Shown here: positions 45,130 to 54,371 of the stretch, piece after piece
Position numbering within the stretch: the stretch's first letter is position 1
Layout of the letters: each line of letters starts with the position of its first letter
NCBI RefSeq assembly: GCF_000512895.1
Contig: NZ_CP007033.1
Span: 2,095,001-2,159,000, forward strand
Direction: 5' to 3'
DNA from: Dehalobacter restrictus DSM 9455
GTDB taxonomy: Bacteria; Bacillota; Desulfitobacteriia; Desulfitobacteriales; Syntrophobotulaceae
DNA: 64,000 bases
Notes under the pieces: generated by a model
The model's database searches: none
Told to the model about the DNA's origin: nothing
Seen by the model: the letters and a program-made list of their open reading frames with translations, nothing else
Position numbers and translations under genes: made by a program

Positions 45130-47339
45130 TTACTTTTTATGAATATCAATTCTATTTTTAACATCAATTCTGTTAACCAGCCAACCATTTAAAGTGCAAT
45201 TTTTTATAAATTCGTCAATTCTATTAATACCATTAGTTTCTTTCAATGTAACTATAACGCCAAAACGAATCCCCATTCCATCTTTTGGATCTAATCTATT
45301 GTTTGTTTTAATTTCCATCCCCCAATTTTTATTATTATATGATATTTTGGGCATCATTCTATCTTTAGGTCTTTCAGCAACATATTTTACGTTGTCCCAT
45401 TTTCTAAATCTGTCTCTTGCTTCACCTTCTAGGAGATAGTTTTTCTCGGTATTTAATGCTTCCTCTTGATTTTGCTTATCACCTTTAATATCGATTACCT
45501 TTCCCTGATTATTGATTCTTCCGAAATGAAGATTAAGTTCTGTATTAGTATAATCAACACCTTGCGTTCTATCACACATAGGGAAATAACACATGGTTGC
45601 TCTTGCGATATATGGGTATTTATCATCTTTAATCGGAATCGGGAAATGATAATTATAAGTGTTCCATTTTTCGCTTACATCAGATACTAAAAATTTAATC
45701 TCATCTTCTTTTGTTTGAACAATATTGTCTATTTTGATAGGCACAACACCATGTCCATAAAGAGCGACTTCTTCCGGAGTTGGCTTTTCATTCCAATCTC
45801 TTGCAGCATCAATAATCATTGCTTTAGCAACTTCTCTGCTCAAACCTAAAACATCAATTAAATAGGATAATTTACGGGCAATCCAAGGAGAAGCAAACGA
45901 AGTACCAGCAACATTTGCTGCACCTAACGGTTCGCAAACTTGAATATATTGCTCCTCACTCCCGCCATAATAACTAATATCAGGTTTTGCAAAAAATGAT
46001 AATGCAAGCCCTTTTCTTGCATATTTTGTTGATAGACCTTTCCTAGTCACCGCATTCACAACCATGCTGTTTATTGAATCAGCAGGCGAACCAATTTTCA
46101 CAATATCATCACTAGGTTTATTTGTTCCTGCTACAACAAAAATAACATCATTTTCATACTGAATTTGATCTAATACCGTAGCTTCTGCGGAAATAAAATT
46201 ATCATTAACTTCTTGATTACTCCCAAGTGAAATATTCCAGACTTTTATATCTTTATTATTAGCAATAATATTTTTTATTTGCTTTATAATTGTAAAAGAT
46301 GAGAATTTTGAGCCAGTTGCAACACCAAAGTGGCGTACTTTAAATCTACCACATCCATCATCCAGCCATGGATTTAACCTAGCACCATCTACAATAAGCG
46401 AAGACACAGCCGTACCATGACGATAATCATTTGTGCTTTTCGGAAGATTATCATCAACCATATCATAATATTCTACCCATTCACTAAAATAAACACGTTT
46501 ATCAAACAAGGTATCAATGACTCCAATAGTTGGTTCAATGCTCGGAGAAGGGATATACAACATACCCTGCTGGTATTCTTGAATAAAATCTTCGGGGGAT
46601 AATTCTGCTAAATCCACCGTTGCCATTGAAACAAGGTAAGGAGCTTTTTCAAATAAAAGCTTTAACTGATTTTCGTCTAAAAATACTGTCTGGTTATCTA
46701 GTATTCTACTTGTTAGAATATCAATTCCTATATTTTTAAATAATATTTTTGTATCTGTACCGGTGTTATATATTGTAATAATGCTTTGCTTGAGTTGGGG
46801 GGGGGCCATCTCCACCTCAAAATCATCGATATATGAAACATCCGCTACCACTTGTTTAAAAACAGATTTGCTCATTGAAAATTGTTTAAATGGAACTTTA
46901 TCGATTATTTTATTGTCATCAAAAATAGTTTTATTTATACCATCTTGAAACCTAGAGTTTAAAACATCACTTGCTTTAGAAAGCAAATCAATACTTTTAT
47001 CTAAATCTATAATATCTAGAAAATAAGTAATTATATGTTTACTCTTTTCGCCATTGAATTTAGCCCCAACAATAGCAAAATTAGAGTCTTTTCCTCTAAA
47101 CAATCCAGATATCCGATTACTTTTTGCAACTATTTTATTGTAATAAACACTAATTAAGATGCCTTGAAAAGGTTTTTTTCTAGTTCCCAAAACTCTTTAA
47201 TTTGACCTAGTTTAGATTTCAGTCTAAGCAATTGCTCACTTGACACTACTTTTTTACTGTTCAGGGCAGCTCCTCCGCCATTGCCGCTTTTTGAAGCTTG
47301 AACAAATCGCTTACCTTTCAGTTCTAGTACATTATTCAT
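45130..47339 (-). pseudogene. S8 subtilisin-like serine protease, frameshifted near the N-terminus
   Basis: The main frame (45130-47190) holds a cytoplasmic subtilase of over 680 residues with no signal peptide. The catalytic triad is complete: Asp in TIGVIDTLFD, His in DYRHGTAVSSL, Ser in GTSFASPWIARKL, with the oxyanion Asn in WNISLGSN. The true N-terminus (MNNVLELKGKRFVQASKSG…) is encoded at 47154-47339 in another frame. A run of seven A at about 47173-47179 is the break point; one more A joins EFWELEK to KPFQGILISVYYNKIVAKSN. It follows an AAA ATPase gene with an eight-base overlap. Such ATPase-subtilase pairs are a recurring accessory module, plausibly defensive; I cannot prove the function. 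Confidence 0.82.
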
Positions 47340-48399
47340 CTTGATCTTCCTCCTTATTCAGCTTTCTTGATACAGCACTTTTAGATTCCCCTTTAAGTTT
47401 TTCTATTTCTCTCACTGTAAAACCTTGTATATGAAGTTGGGTAATGTCAGTTTGTTCGAGATTACCGATTAGATTATTGTAAAGTCTTCTTAAGTAGTCA
47501 TGCTCAAAATTCACATCACTAAATGCTAAAGATGTTTTTATAATATTTTTTAGTTCTCCAGGATACGGTAGGTTATCTGTTGCTTTCAATATTTTTTTAA
47601 ATAACCTTGTATCTTTTGAAATACCTTTAAAATTTTTAATAAAAGATGAGAAGTAATACTCAGCAACTTCAATCAAATCTTCCTTACTATATCGATTAAA
47701 ATTAATGACTGCATCGAAACGCCTTGTTAATGCTTTGTCAAAATTTGAATATAAATTTGTTGTTGCAATAATTACTATTTCTTTATTTAAATCAGTCAAC
47801 CTATCGAGTTCTCTCAAAATAGTTGAAGTAACTCTGCCCATTTCACGTACATCATTAGAATTAATCCTATCCAATGCAATTACATCTATTTCATCGAATA
47901 AAATAACAACTTTATTTGAATGTGGAATCATATTTATTTCATTAAATACGCTTGTAATATTTTTATTAGTTTGACCTAATTTACTGTCAATTAAGTTATC
48001 AAAATCAACATAAAACAATGTTCTATCCAGTAACCGAGCTACATGCTTAGCAGCCTCTGTTTTCCCACTACCAGGCAACCCTTCAAACAAAAACTTGTTA
48101 ATTCCTACATTATGATTTACAGCATTAATAATACCTTTTATATCACCAGATATCTCCATAGGTAAATTAAGTGGTTCCATCCCTCTAGTATCTAATTGCT
48201 TTAAAAACTCACTTACAAAATCACTACTTTGAGGCGTATACAAATTTGATTCTGAAATTAAACTCATAATATATTCAGCTAACTGATAGTCACCAATACT
48301 ATCAAAGTATCTTGCTATATTAATGGATTCATTTCTAAAAGCATTCTCGTTTCTTTCAACATGATATTTTATTAAATTTAAAACGTTTTGCTTTTTCAT
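47332..48399 (-). CDS. AAA+ ATPase partner of the S8 protease
   Basis: A 355-residue AAA+ protein of the FtsH/spastin-like type: Walker A GLPGSGKTEAAKH, Walker B VVILFDEIDVIAL, sensor 1 VIIATTNLYSN, and arginine finger in FDKALTRRFD. The C-terminus (FTVREIEKLKGESKSAVSRKLN) resembles an HTH. The N-terminal 90 residues are unique and may bind the target. Likely it controls or delivers substrates to the protease encoded downstream. GGAGGG precedes the ATG. Confidence 0.88.
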   Translation of the reverse strand: MKKQNVLNLIKYHVERNENAFRNESINIARYFDSIGDYQLAEYIMSLISESNLYTPQSSDFVSEFLKQLDTRGMEPLNLPMEISGDIKGIINAVNHNVGINKFLFEGLPGSGKTEAAKHVARLLDRTLFYVDFDNLIDSKLGQTNKNITSVFNEINMIPHSNKVVILFDEIDVIALDRINSNDVREMGRVTSTILRELDRLTDLNKEIVIIATTNLYSNFDKALTRRFDAVINFNRYSKEDLIEVAEYYFSSFIKNFKGISKDTRLFKKILKATDNLPYPGELKNIIKTSLAFSDVNFEHDYLRRLYNNLIGNLEQTDITQLHIQGFTVREIEKLKGESKSAVSRKLNKEEDQDE

Positions 48400-48426
48400 A
48401 ATATCGGCCCTCCAATTTCTTTTCTT

Positions 48427-48470
48427 ATTATATCATGTAGCGGGACAAATTGTACATATGTGGGACAAAA
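48427..48470 (-). promoter_or_regulatory. Promoter and direct repeats of the ATPase-protease operon
   Basis: On the minus strand a -10 TATAAT (48427-48432) lies about 30 bases before the start codon. Two direct repeats, GGGACAAA on the plus strand at 48442 and 48462, are exactly 20 bases (two helical turns) apart across the expected -35 region. They look like operator half-sites. Confidence 0.55.
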
Positions 48471-48572
48471 ATTGTTTAAGTCATTATATTTTGCTTTGCA
48501 AATTATGATACTTATATTTTCTTCTAAGATTTTTCATAATAATCTTTTTTCCAAATATAAGAATATAAAGAA

Positions 48573-48603
48573 AGCCGTGAACTGATTTCAACTCACGGCT
48601 TTT
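48573..48603. terminator. Bidirectional terminator hairpin
   Basis: Stem AAGCCGTGA / TCACGGCTT with a 12-base loop, followed by TTTGC on plus and by TTCTTTATATT on minus. It ends the DinD-like remnant. Confidence 0.7.
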
Positions 48604-48616
48604 GCTAATTTCTATT

Positions 48617-48940
48617 CTATTTCACCACGTTGCAACAGGCATACAACCTCACTGTGACTTGTCTCGTTGTTTTACCCACCCATGCCTGCGTTATCTCATC
48701 AGTTAAAATTGCAAAATCACGTTTATCTGTTATGTAGCGTTTTTCCCATTCATCGATCCGTTTCTTTCGAACTTCAATTGTATTCAAACGCTGGTTGATC
48801 CAATTACGAGAATATCCCTTTTTGAGATAAGTTTCCAAAGCTCGGTCAATAGCAAGCTCCGGATCTGCTGTTTTGTCAATCCGCTCGCTACCCACTCGAG
48901 CCCACCACAAATTTAAACGGTTATCCGCTAAATAGCCCAC
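48617..48940 (-). pseudogene. DinD-like protein fragment
   Basis: GYLADNRLNLWWARVGSERIDKTAD followed by AIDRALETYLKKGYSRNWINQRL and AILTDEITQAW are segments of the DNA-damage-inducible DinD family. The N-terminal domain is missing and the end after GKTTRQ is not homologous, so this is an internal fragment. Confidence 0.65.
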
Positions 48941-49119
48941 CGCTGTCTTTTTTTGTTCATATTCATTTCAAACGATACTAAACAAAAAGACCTTGCAAAG
49001 CATAAAACAAGCCTCTCAGCTTGTCTCTTCTGCGTTGGACTTTACCCCAATCAATTTTTGTCGAGGCTTTACCCTCCATTCTTATTAATAATTATTAGTA
49101 TATCACAGATTCAGTCATT

Positions 49120-50367
49120 CTAGAATGAGCTTTCCTCCTGTGACCCATTCTTGCAGATAACCAGGATAGATGCATCAAAAACCTGGATTTTATCAACTTC
49201 ATTCCTGATTATGCCTTCATCATAAACTCCGTTCGGGCAAACAGCCGTACTCAGAGTATCCTGTACCCGTCCTTCATCAAGAGTAGGGGAATGGGGACAT
49301 GCCTCCTTGCCTTTCTCAATCCGGGTCGCGCAGCGCCAAACAACTTTGCCTCTTTCCGTTCTTCTTCGATAAGATGCGCCGCAATCGCCGCATACAAGCA
49401 AATTCCCCAGAAGGTATTTGCCGTTATATTTACTGCCGCTGATTTCCACGGTGCCATCCTCATTACTGATAACCCTTGAACGCTTGGCCATTTCCTCCTG
49501 AACCTTGTCGAATACTTCAGCAGAGACAATAGCTGGATGACTGTCTTTCACATAATACTTGTTTCGCTGCCCATCATTTCTTCTTTTCTTACCGGTCATA
49601 AAATCCTCGGTAAAGGTCTTTTGAAGCATGGTATCGCCTTTATATTTCTCGTTCTTTAGCATGTCACGAATCGTTTTCACATTCCAATCATCTTTGCCTG
49701 TTGCTGTTTTAATCCCCTGAGATTCCAGATAAGCCTTTATTTGTCCCAGTGACAGGCCATGCAAATATAAATCAAATATCTTTCTGACTACTTCTGCCTG
49801 GTCCGGAACTATGACAATCTCACCGTCAACGCAAGTGTATCCCATGAAATTCTTGTACTTCGTGTAGATCTCGCCCTTTTCAAACTTGCGCTGAATTCCC
49901 CATTGAATATTCTCGCTGATATTCCGGCTTTCGTCCTGTGCCAGCATGCCCCTCAGCGTAATCTCAAATTCTTTATCTGCCTCGATTGAGTCCAGTTTCT
50001 CATTTTCAAAATGCATATTGATCCCTCGCTCTCGTAAAAATCTTACAATCTTCAAAACCTCCAGCGTATCCCTCGATACCCTGCTGATTGACTTTGTGAT
50101 AATGTAATCGATTTTACCTTTTTCTGCTCTCCTGAGCAGTTTATCCAAACTTTTTCTGCCGCTTCGTCGAAGTCCACTTTCGATATCATAGAACACACCG
50201 GCAAATAGCCAGTTGGGATGGCTTTTTATCATTTTCTTATATGCGCTTATCTGAATCTCAAGGCTGCGCATCTGCTCTGGCCCGGATGTGCTGACTCGGC
50301 AGTAGGCGGCAACCCTGAGCTTTTTATTTTCTTTGGGTTTAGGCGGTATGATTCGAACATTCTTCAT
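49120..50367 (-). CDS. Large serine recombinase
   Basis: A 415-residue site-specific recombinase. The resolvase domain has the nucleophile Ser in AAYCRVSTSG and the motifs RSLEIQISAYKKMI and SISRVSRDTLEVL. The Recombinase domain begins MGYTCVDGEIVIVPDQAEVVRKIF, and a zinc ribbon follows (CGDCGASYRRR … WRCATR … CPHS). It lacks the long coiled coil of phage integrases and resembles conjugative-transposon/cassette recombinases. It sits among accessory genes separated by repeats and could act on them; no attachment site was identified. Confidence 0.92.
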   Translation of the reverse strand: MKNVRIIPPKPKENKKLRVAAYCRVSTSGPEQMRSLEIQISAYKKMIKSHPNWLFAGVFYDIESGLRRSGRKSLDKLLRRAEKGKIDYIITKSISRVSRDTLEVLKIVRFLRERGINMHFENEKLDSIEADKEFEITLRGMLAQDESRNISENIQWGIQRKFEKGEIYTKYKNFMGYTCVDGEIVIVPDQAEVVRKIFDLYLHGLSLGQIKAYLESQGIKTATGKDDWNVKTIRDMLKNEKYKGDTMLQKTFTEDFMTGKKRRNDGQRNKYYVKDSHPAIVSAEVFDKVQEEMAKRSRVISNEDGTVEISGSKYNGKYLLGNLLVCGDCGASYRRRTERGKVVWRCATRIEKGKEACPHSPTLDEGRVQDTLSTAVCPNGVYDEGIIRNEVDKIQVFDASILVICKNGSQEESSF

Positions 50368-50540
50368 CTCAACCTTTTATTTGTGTAAACATAAACTGGA
50401 TAAGACACCCATACAATTACATTTTACAAAACAAAAGACGTGAAAGATAGCCTTCACGTCAAAAACACATTTCTGTGTTCGTCCTCCTAAACCCTTTATA
50501 CATCAGCGTTTCAGCCTCTGCAACAGGATTATTACCTCCA

Positions 50541-50609
50541 CATGCCTTGAGGATACAAAAAAGATGCCGTATTCCTCTGGTACCCCCTTGGCGGGGAGGC
50601 ATCTTTCAG
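50541..50609 (+). repeat. Dispersed structured repeat, copy d
   Basis: CATGCCTTGAGGATACAAAA, then AAGATGCC paired with GGCATCTT around an inner CCCC/GGGG stem. This is the best preserved copy. Similarity to copy b extends about 40 bases upstream (ATCAGC, TTTCAG, GCAAC, GGATT). Confidence 0.65.
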
Positions 50610-50678
50610 AAGCAGACGCCTGGTTAGGGCATTTTTTTGCAAATTTAGCGTCTGAATTTGCGTTACAGTTCAAATGAA

Positions 50679-50737
50679 TTGTAAGCAATAAAACCTTCAA
50701 AAGCGTGTTCATCTCTTGAAGGTTTTATTGCTTACAA
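50679..50737. terminator. Perfect 22-bp hairpin, terminator-like
   Basis: Arms start TTGTAAGCAATAAAACCTTC and are perfectly complementary; loop AAGCGTGTTCATCTC. It abuts the stop of the minus-strand gene at 50740. A related hairpin with nearly the same loop is at 52485-52543. Confidence 0.65.
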
Positions 50738-50739
50738 TT

Positions 50740-51135
50740 TTAGTTCCAACCATTTATAATTTCCACTAAAGCATCAAGCGACTTTTCATCCATTGGCAAG
50801 TCGATATCTGTGATTATCCAATGTTCGTTGGAACACACTCCTATACGATCCATTAGAACATGATGGTTCCCACTACTCGGGTCTTTATCTGGAGGTTGCA
50901 AAGATACTAAAAATTCTATACCGTCTTTTGTTATTTCAATCCATTTCCAGTTAGATAGATCGAAGGGCTTATTTAAACGACCGCCGGATTTATATTCCTT
51001 CAGACCTTTTCCGGCGGAGCCACGCTTTTTAACCTTAAACCCTTGTTTTTCAAGGTAGTTAGCAATCTTTAGTCTTTCGGCTTCCCGACATTCTGTATAT
51101 ACCTGTTTGATTAGTTCAAAAAGTTTTTCATTCAT
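50740..51135 (-). CDS. Hypothetical protein (131 residues)
   Basis: A small soluble protein, MNEKLFELIKQVYTECREAER at the start, then a basic central segment KVKKRGSAGKGLKEYKSGGR and a beta-rich half (WKWIEITKDGIEFLVSLQPP, EHWIITDIDLP). No family recognised. A hairpin and dispersed repeat d follow it, as in the next cassette. Confidence 0.55.
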   Translation of the reverse strand: MNEKLFELIKQVYTECREAERLKIANYLEKQGFKVKKRGSAGKGLKEYKSGGRLNKPFDLSNWKWIEITKDGIEFLVSLQPPDKDPSSGNHHVLMDRIGVCSNEHWIITDIDLPMDEKSLDALVEIINGWN

Positions 51136-51254
51136 ATACCTATTGACTCCGTGATTTTATTTGCGAGTTTTTTTACGAAGTATTGATTGCTTGTACGTCC
51201 ATTTTGCAAAATATGTTGTCCTATATCGGTCTTGATATATTTCATTTTTGAAAC

Positions 51255-51436
51255 CTACCGCAATATTAATGCCTTCGTATTACTATCCGCATTTACCATT
51301 AAATAACATAACCGTACCAGAGCGGCGGCTGCATAGCTTTTAGCGTGAAGAAGTTCTATAAGTGCGACAATAGCATAATACAAGGTATCTGAATGTTTAT
51401 CCTCGCCAACCGACAATATAAAGTTTATCGGTTCAA
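51255..51436 (-). pseudogene. Coding scrap in the gap before the HNH gene
   Basis: A stretch read on the minus strand encodes SVGEDKHSDTLYYAIVALIE, LLHAKSYAAAALVRLCYL and MVNADSNTKALILR before a stop. Composition looks like a real helical protein, but there is no start with a ribosome site; probably a 3' remnant of a lost gene. Confidence 0.35.
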
Positions 51437-52321
51437 CTAATCCTTGTCCAGTTCCCGGTCGCTAATCCAATCCTGAAATATTGGATAATTTTTAACTTGT
51501 CCTGCCTTCGCCTTCAGATTCTCGATGATTTTCTCCTTCTGCTTGTCGCTCATGGAATCGGAAGCTTCCTGCGCCGTTTTCAGTATGTTTGTAAATTCGT
51601 TTCCGACCACGCTTGTGATATGCTGATCTTTTGCCTCAATACGCCCGTTGCCATTTACAATCTGCGTTCGATCCCAATTTTCCCTGCTTCCTTTACTGTA
51701 AAGCGTGATTAGCATTATGCCCATCATATTTGTGATGGTTCCATATGTCCGATCGTCTTCATAGCAAAAGGTGTAGCTTTGGATTCCTCTGTGGAAAGTG
51801 GCATGTGGTCTCACCCAGGTCACTTCTGTGTTACCGGATATTTCTTTTATCTTTTCAAAAAAGAAAATATGATGCTCGATTGTTCCGATGTCGCTTCGCT
51901 TATTTAGGAGGTATTCCCGCATGTTCCATTCACAGGAAATCAGATGTTCAAAGGCATCAAGGCCGACTACATGGTTCCCCGTAAAATCCAGCAGATCCAA
52001 ATAGAGGCTTCTCCAGCTTAAGGATGTCAGAAAGTAATGTAATCTGGAATCGTAATCAAACTGAATGCGTTCTTTCTTTTGGTACGGATGGAACAGGGTG
52101 TTTGCAAAGTAGGTCTCTTTTTCACTGAATAAGTCCTCGCAGCTGGCACATAGCATATGGTGCTTTTCGCTATCTTGTGCAGGGACATTCGGATTATCCA
52201 TGTTCCTGATATTACCGACCGCAGTTTTCTTCAAAGCGCGCATCACCATCTTCGGAACGATGTGACTCAGCTCAAGCTCTGTTTCAGTGCCGCAAAGCGC
52301 ACACTTTTTTAATTGATACAT
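51437..52321 (-). CDS. HNH-like zinc-finger protein, possible nuclease
   Basis: A 294-residue protein. The N-terminus has CALCGTETELELSHIVPK and, about 40 residues later, MLCASCEDLFS: the paired CxxC motifs with a conserved ELSHIVPK are typical of an HNH-type treble-clef nuclease core. The remaining part is alpha/beta without known motifs. Candidate defence or restriction component. A run of C7 lies upstream of the start. Confidence 0.65.
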   Translation of the reverse strand: MYQLKKCALCGTETELELSHIVPKMVMRALKKTAVGNIRNMDNPNVPAQDSEKHHMLCASCEDLFSEKETYFANTLFHPYQKKERIQFDYDSRLHYFLTSLSWRSLYLDLLDFTGNHVVGLDAFEHLISCEWNMREYLLNKRSDIGTIEHHIFFFEKIKEISGNTEVTWVRPHATFHRGIQSYTFCYEDDRTYGTITNMMGIMLITLYSKGSRENWDRTQIVNGNGRIEAKDQHITSVVGNEFTNILKTAQEASDSMSDKQKEKIIENLKAKAGQVKNYPIFQDWISDRELDKD

Positions 52322-52358
52322 TCCATCACCCCCCCAAATATCGATTCTAATTATACTA

Positions 52359-52416
52359 GAAGAGAGAATATCTTCTCACATCTCTGGTATCCCCTTGACG
52401 GCTACGTGTATTTCAG
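52359..52416 (+). repeat. Dispersed structured repeat, copy e (divergent)
   Basis: GAGAATATC, CTCTGGTATCCCCTTGACGG and GTGTATTTCAGAAACAG match copy d at the corresponding positions. It precedes the hairpin at 52485 by the same kind of spacing as d precedes its hairpin. Confidence 0.5.
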
Positions 52417-52484
52417 AAACAGCCAGTTGCAGGTTGAATTTTGCCATATCAATGACTGCATTTTGCTTTACAACCTATGTAAAA

Positions 52485-52543
52485 TTGCAAGCAATAAAAC
52501 ATTCAAAAGCGTGTTGTCCTCTTGAATGCTTTATTTGATACAA
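52485..52543. terminator. Imperfect hairpin related to that at 50679
   Basis: Arms TTGCAAGCAATAAAACATTC and GAATGCTTTATTTGATACAA with loop AAGCGTGTTGTCCTC. The loop differs from the first hairpin at three positions. It lies directly after the minus-strand gene ending at 52557. Confidence 0.6.
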
Positions 52544-52556
52544 TTACCTGAGATAT

Positions 52557-53033
52557 CTATTTTTCTTTGAAAATTACTTGACCATCTTTATTAAAGGTCC
52601 ACTTTTCAAGCTGTTGATCGAAAATAACTGTATCTATAGTTCCATCGAGCATTTTATAAAGAAGAGTCGCTACTTTGGCTCCCTCGTCGATTACTGTCGT
52701 ACATACTGATTCGTGACTGTTAAATTCATAGTCGAAGCCGCGAACCGGAACTGTAACTCCACACAGATTAATATATCTTATCTCCTCAAACTCATATTTA
52801 CCCTTTGTTGTTTGGCCCGTAACCCTTTTAAATGAATTAAATATTGGAGACAAAACTTGCTGGAATGTTTCAGTCTCATCACCATTCTCGTTATAAAAAT
52901 ATGTTTCAGTCGTATCCGTTTTTTGCTCGTTTCCAAAATTGCTTCCTAATGCTGCAGTTATCTCATCCCGCTGAGAAGGATCAGCTATAAGCCAAGCTGT
53001 AATGCGAGGTGTATCCATAAAGATCATCCTCAT
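52557..53033 (-). CDS. Hypothetical protein (158 residues)
   Basis: A soluble protein of unknown family, with beta-rich segments such as ETYFYNENGDETETFQQVLS and VCTTVIDEGAKVATLLYKML. It starts one base after the Mrr-like nuclease gene ends, so the two are translated together and may form a pair (for example nuclease and modulator); this is inference from context. Confidence 0.55.
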   Translation of the reverse strand: MRMIFMDTPRITAWLIADPSQRDEITAALGSNFGNEQKTDTTETYFYNENGDETETFQQVLSPIFNSFKRVTGQTTKGKYEFEEIRYINLCGVTVPVRGFDYEFNSHESVCTTVIDEGAKVATLLYKMLDGTIDTVIFDQQLEKWTFNKDGQVIFKEK

Positions 53034-53034
53034 A

Positions 53035-53472
53035 TTAATAAAACAGTCGCCTTAATCTTCCCTCCCAATCCTCTTCATTAAACTCTTTGAGAATAGCCAA
53101 CTTTATATTTTCATCTTTGGCAAACTTTACTGCTCCCTTAGTAAACCCTTTTGTTGTAACGACTATTGCATCATCAGGTTTTATTTGAGCGACAGCTCCA
53201 TAAAAATCGCGAATGATGCCAATTCCAACAATGTCGTTATAATCCTTACATTCAACTAAAATTCTTTTTTTATTACCTTGCTTTTCGATTGTAACGTCAA
53301 TCTGATGCTCGGCGGTTTTTCCTTTGCCTCTTAAACGTAAGTCGTGGATTACTACATCATCTTCTTCAAAAATCTTATAAACCACAGCAGCCAGTCTTTC
53401 ATATTTTGTGCCGACTTTCAATTTCTCGTTAGTGATATGCCTATCATAAATATTATCCAGGTAATCTGACAT
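53035..53472 (-). CDS. Mrr/restriction-endonuclease-like nuclease
   Basis: A 145-residue PD-(D/E)xK-type protein: GTKYERLAAVVYKIF near the start, then HQIDVTIEKQG (catalytic Asp), KRILVECKDYN (E-x-K) and a following GIIRDFYGAVAQ helix, as in Mrr_cat-type restriction nucleases. Full catalytic motif visible. No methyltransferase adjacent; it could be a methyl-directed or orphan defence nuclease. Confidence 0.8.
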   Translation of the reverse strand: MSDYLDNIYDRHITNEKLKVGTKYERLAAVVYKIFEEDDVVIHDLRLRGKGKTAEHQIDVTIEKQGNKKRILVECKDYNDIVGIGIIRDFYGAVAQIKPDDAIVVTTKGFTKGAVKFAKDENIKLAILKEFNEEDWEGRLRRLFY

Positions 53473-53507
53473 TTTCCCCTATCTCCTTGAAGCCTATTGG
53501 TAATTGC

Positions 53508-54194
53508 TTAACCCAAAAATGAGATATCATTTTTGATTAACAATCTACCAATTTCATATATAGCACCTAATTCAAAGTTCCTGACCTCTTGGATAACTTG
53601 GTTACTTTCATTATCCCTGTAGTGGATTCCATCAAATCTAGCCTTTTCGTATAACGGAGCTAAGTCAACCACCTCTGTTGGATGAATAATGCCTTCTCTT
53701 TTTATAATACCGCTTAAGATTGAATGATTACCATTATAAACAATAGTAATGCCAATAGGTAAAAATAATATTGACCTATGATTCAATTTATCAAATTCAA
53801 ATGGATCCTCGCAATCAGCACCTATTCTTGTTATAGCACTTTCAAATCTATCGATATTCCAAGCGACTGGAATTACTAAGTTATCTTTTAAGCTTATTGA
53901 CATTTCTCCATTATTTTCGATAGAAACGCTTTTGTATATATATTCATTATTGTTGTCTTTTACATCACGACCCAAATCAATAAACAATACTTCTACATCG
54001 TCAACTTCTTGTCCTGTAAAAAGTTGCATTAGAAGTCTCTGCAAAACCGATAAACCAATTCCATTAATATATCTGTAAATTGGGTGTAGAAAATTATCGG
54101 ATGTTTCCGATTTATCAATAATTCTTTGAGCTATACCAAGAATACTTTTTAATTGTTTTTTTCTGTCTTCATTCTTTTTATTTATAAAAAACAT
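53508..54194 (-). CDS. DUF6710-like hypothetical protein, 5' end near an IS21 insertion
   Basis: The segment NFLHPIYRYINGIGLSVLQRLL and later LPIGITIVYNGNHSILSGII recall DUF6710 proteins (low certainty). The frame remains open upstream to 54293, but codons 1-9 of that longer form come from the IS21 end, so I use the ATG at 54194 (MFFINKKNEDRKK), with GGGGAT 9 bases upstream. The insertion has probably removed its promoter or part of a longer N-terminus. Confidence 0.6.
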   Translation of the reverse strand: MFFINKKNEDRKKQLKSILGIAQRIIDKSETSDNFLHPIYRYINGIGLSVLQRLLMQLFTGQEVDDVEVLFIDLGRDVKDNNNEYIYKSVSIENNGEMSISLKDNLVIPVAWNIDRFESAITRIGADCEDPFEFDKLNHRSILFLPIGITIVYNGNHSILSGIIKREGIIHPTEVVDLAPLYEKARFDGIHYRDNESNQVIQEVRNFELGAIYEIGRLLIKNDISFLG

Positions 54195-54371
54195 CTTTTT
54201 ATATCCCCATTGTGAATGGTAAACTAAACCATACCATTTTACGCCAATGAAAGCATACAAGTTTCTGCCACAAAGCATACAACATTTCGCCAACGACCAT
54301 ACAACTTAAATCAAAGACGGCTCTCGTACTTTGTTAGAATAGAACTAACAAAGAAGTCAGGAGCTGTTAGA

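Noticed and set aside
36395-52416. The dispersed repeats as integron attC sites
   Set aside because: No GTTRRRY/RYYYAAC core pairs and no tyrosine integrase IntI in the window.
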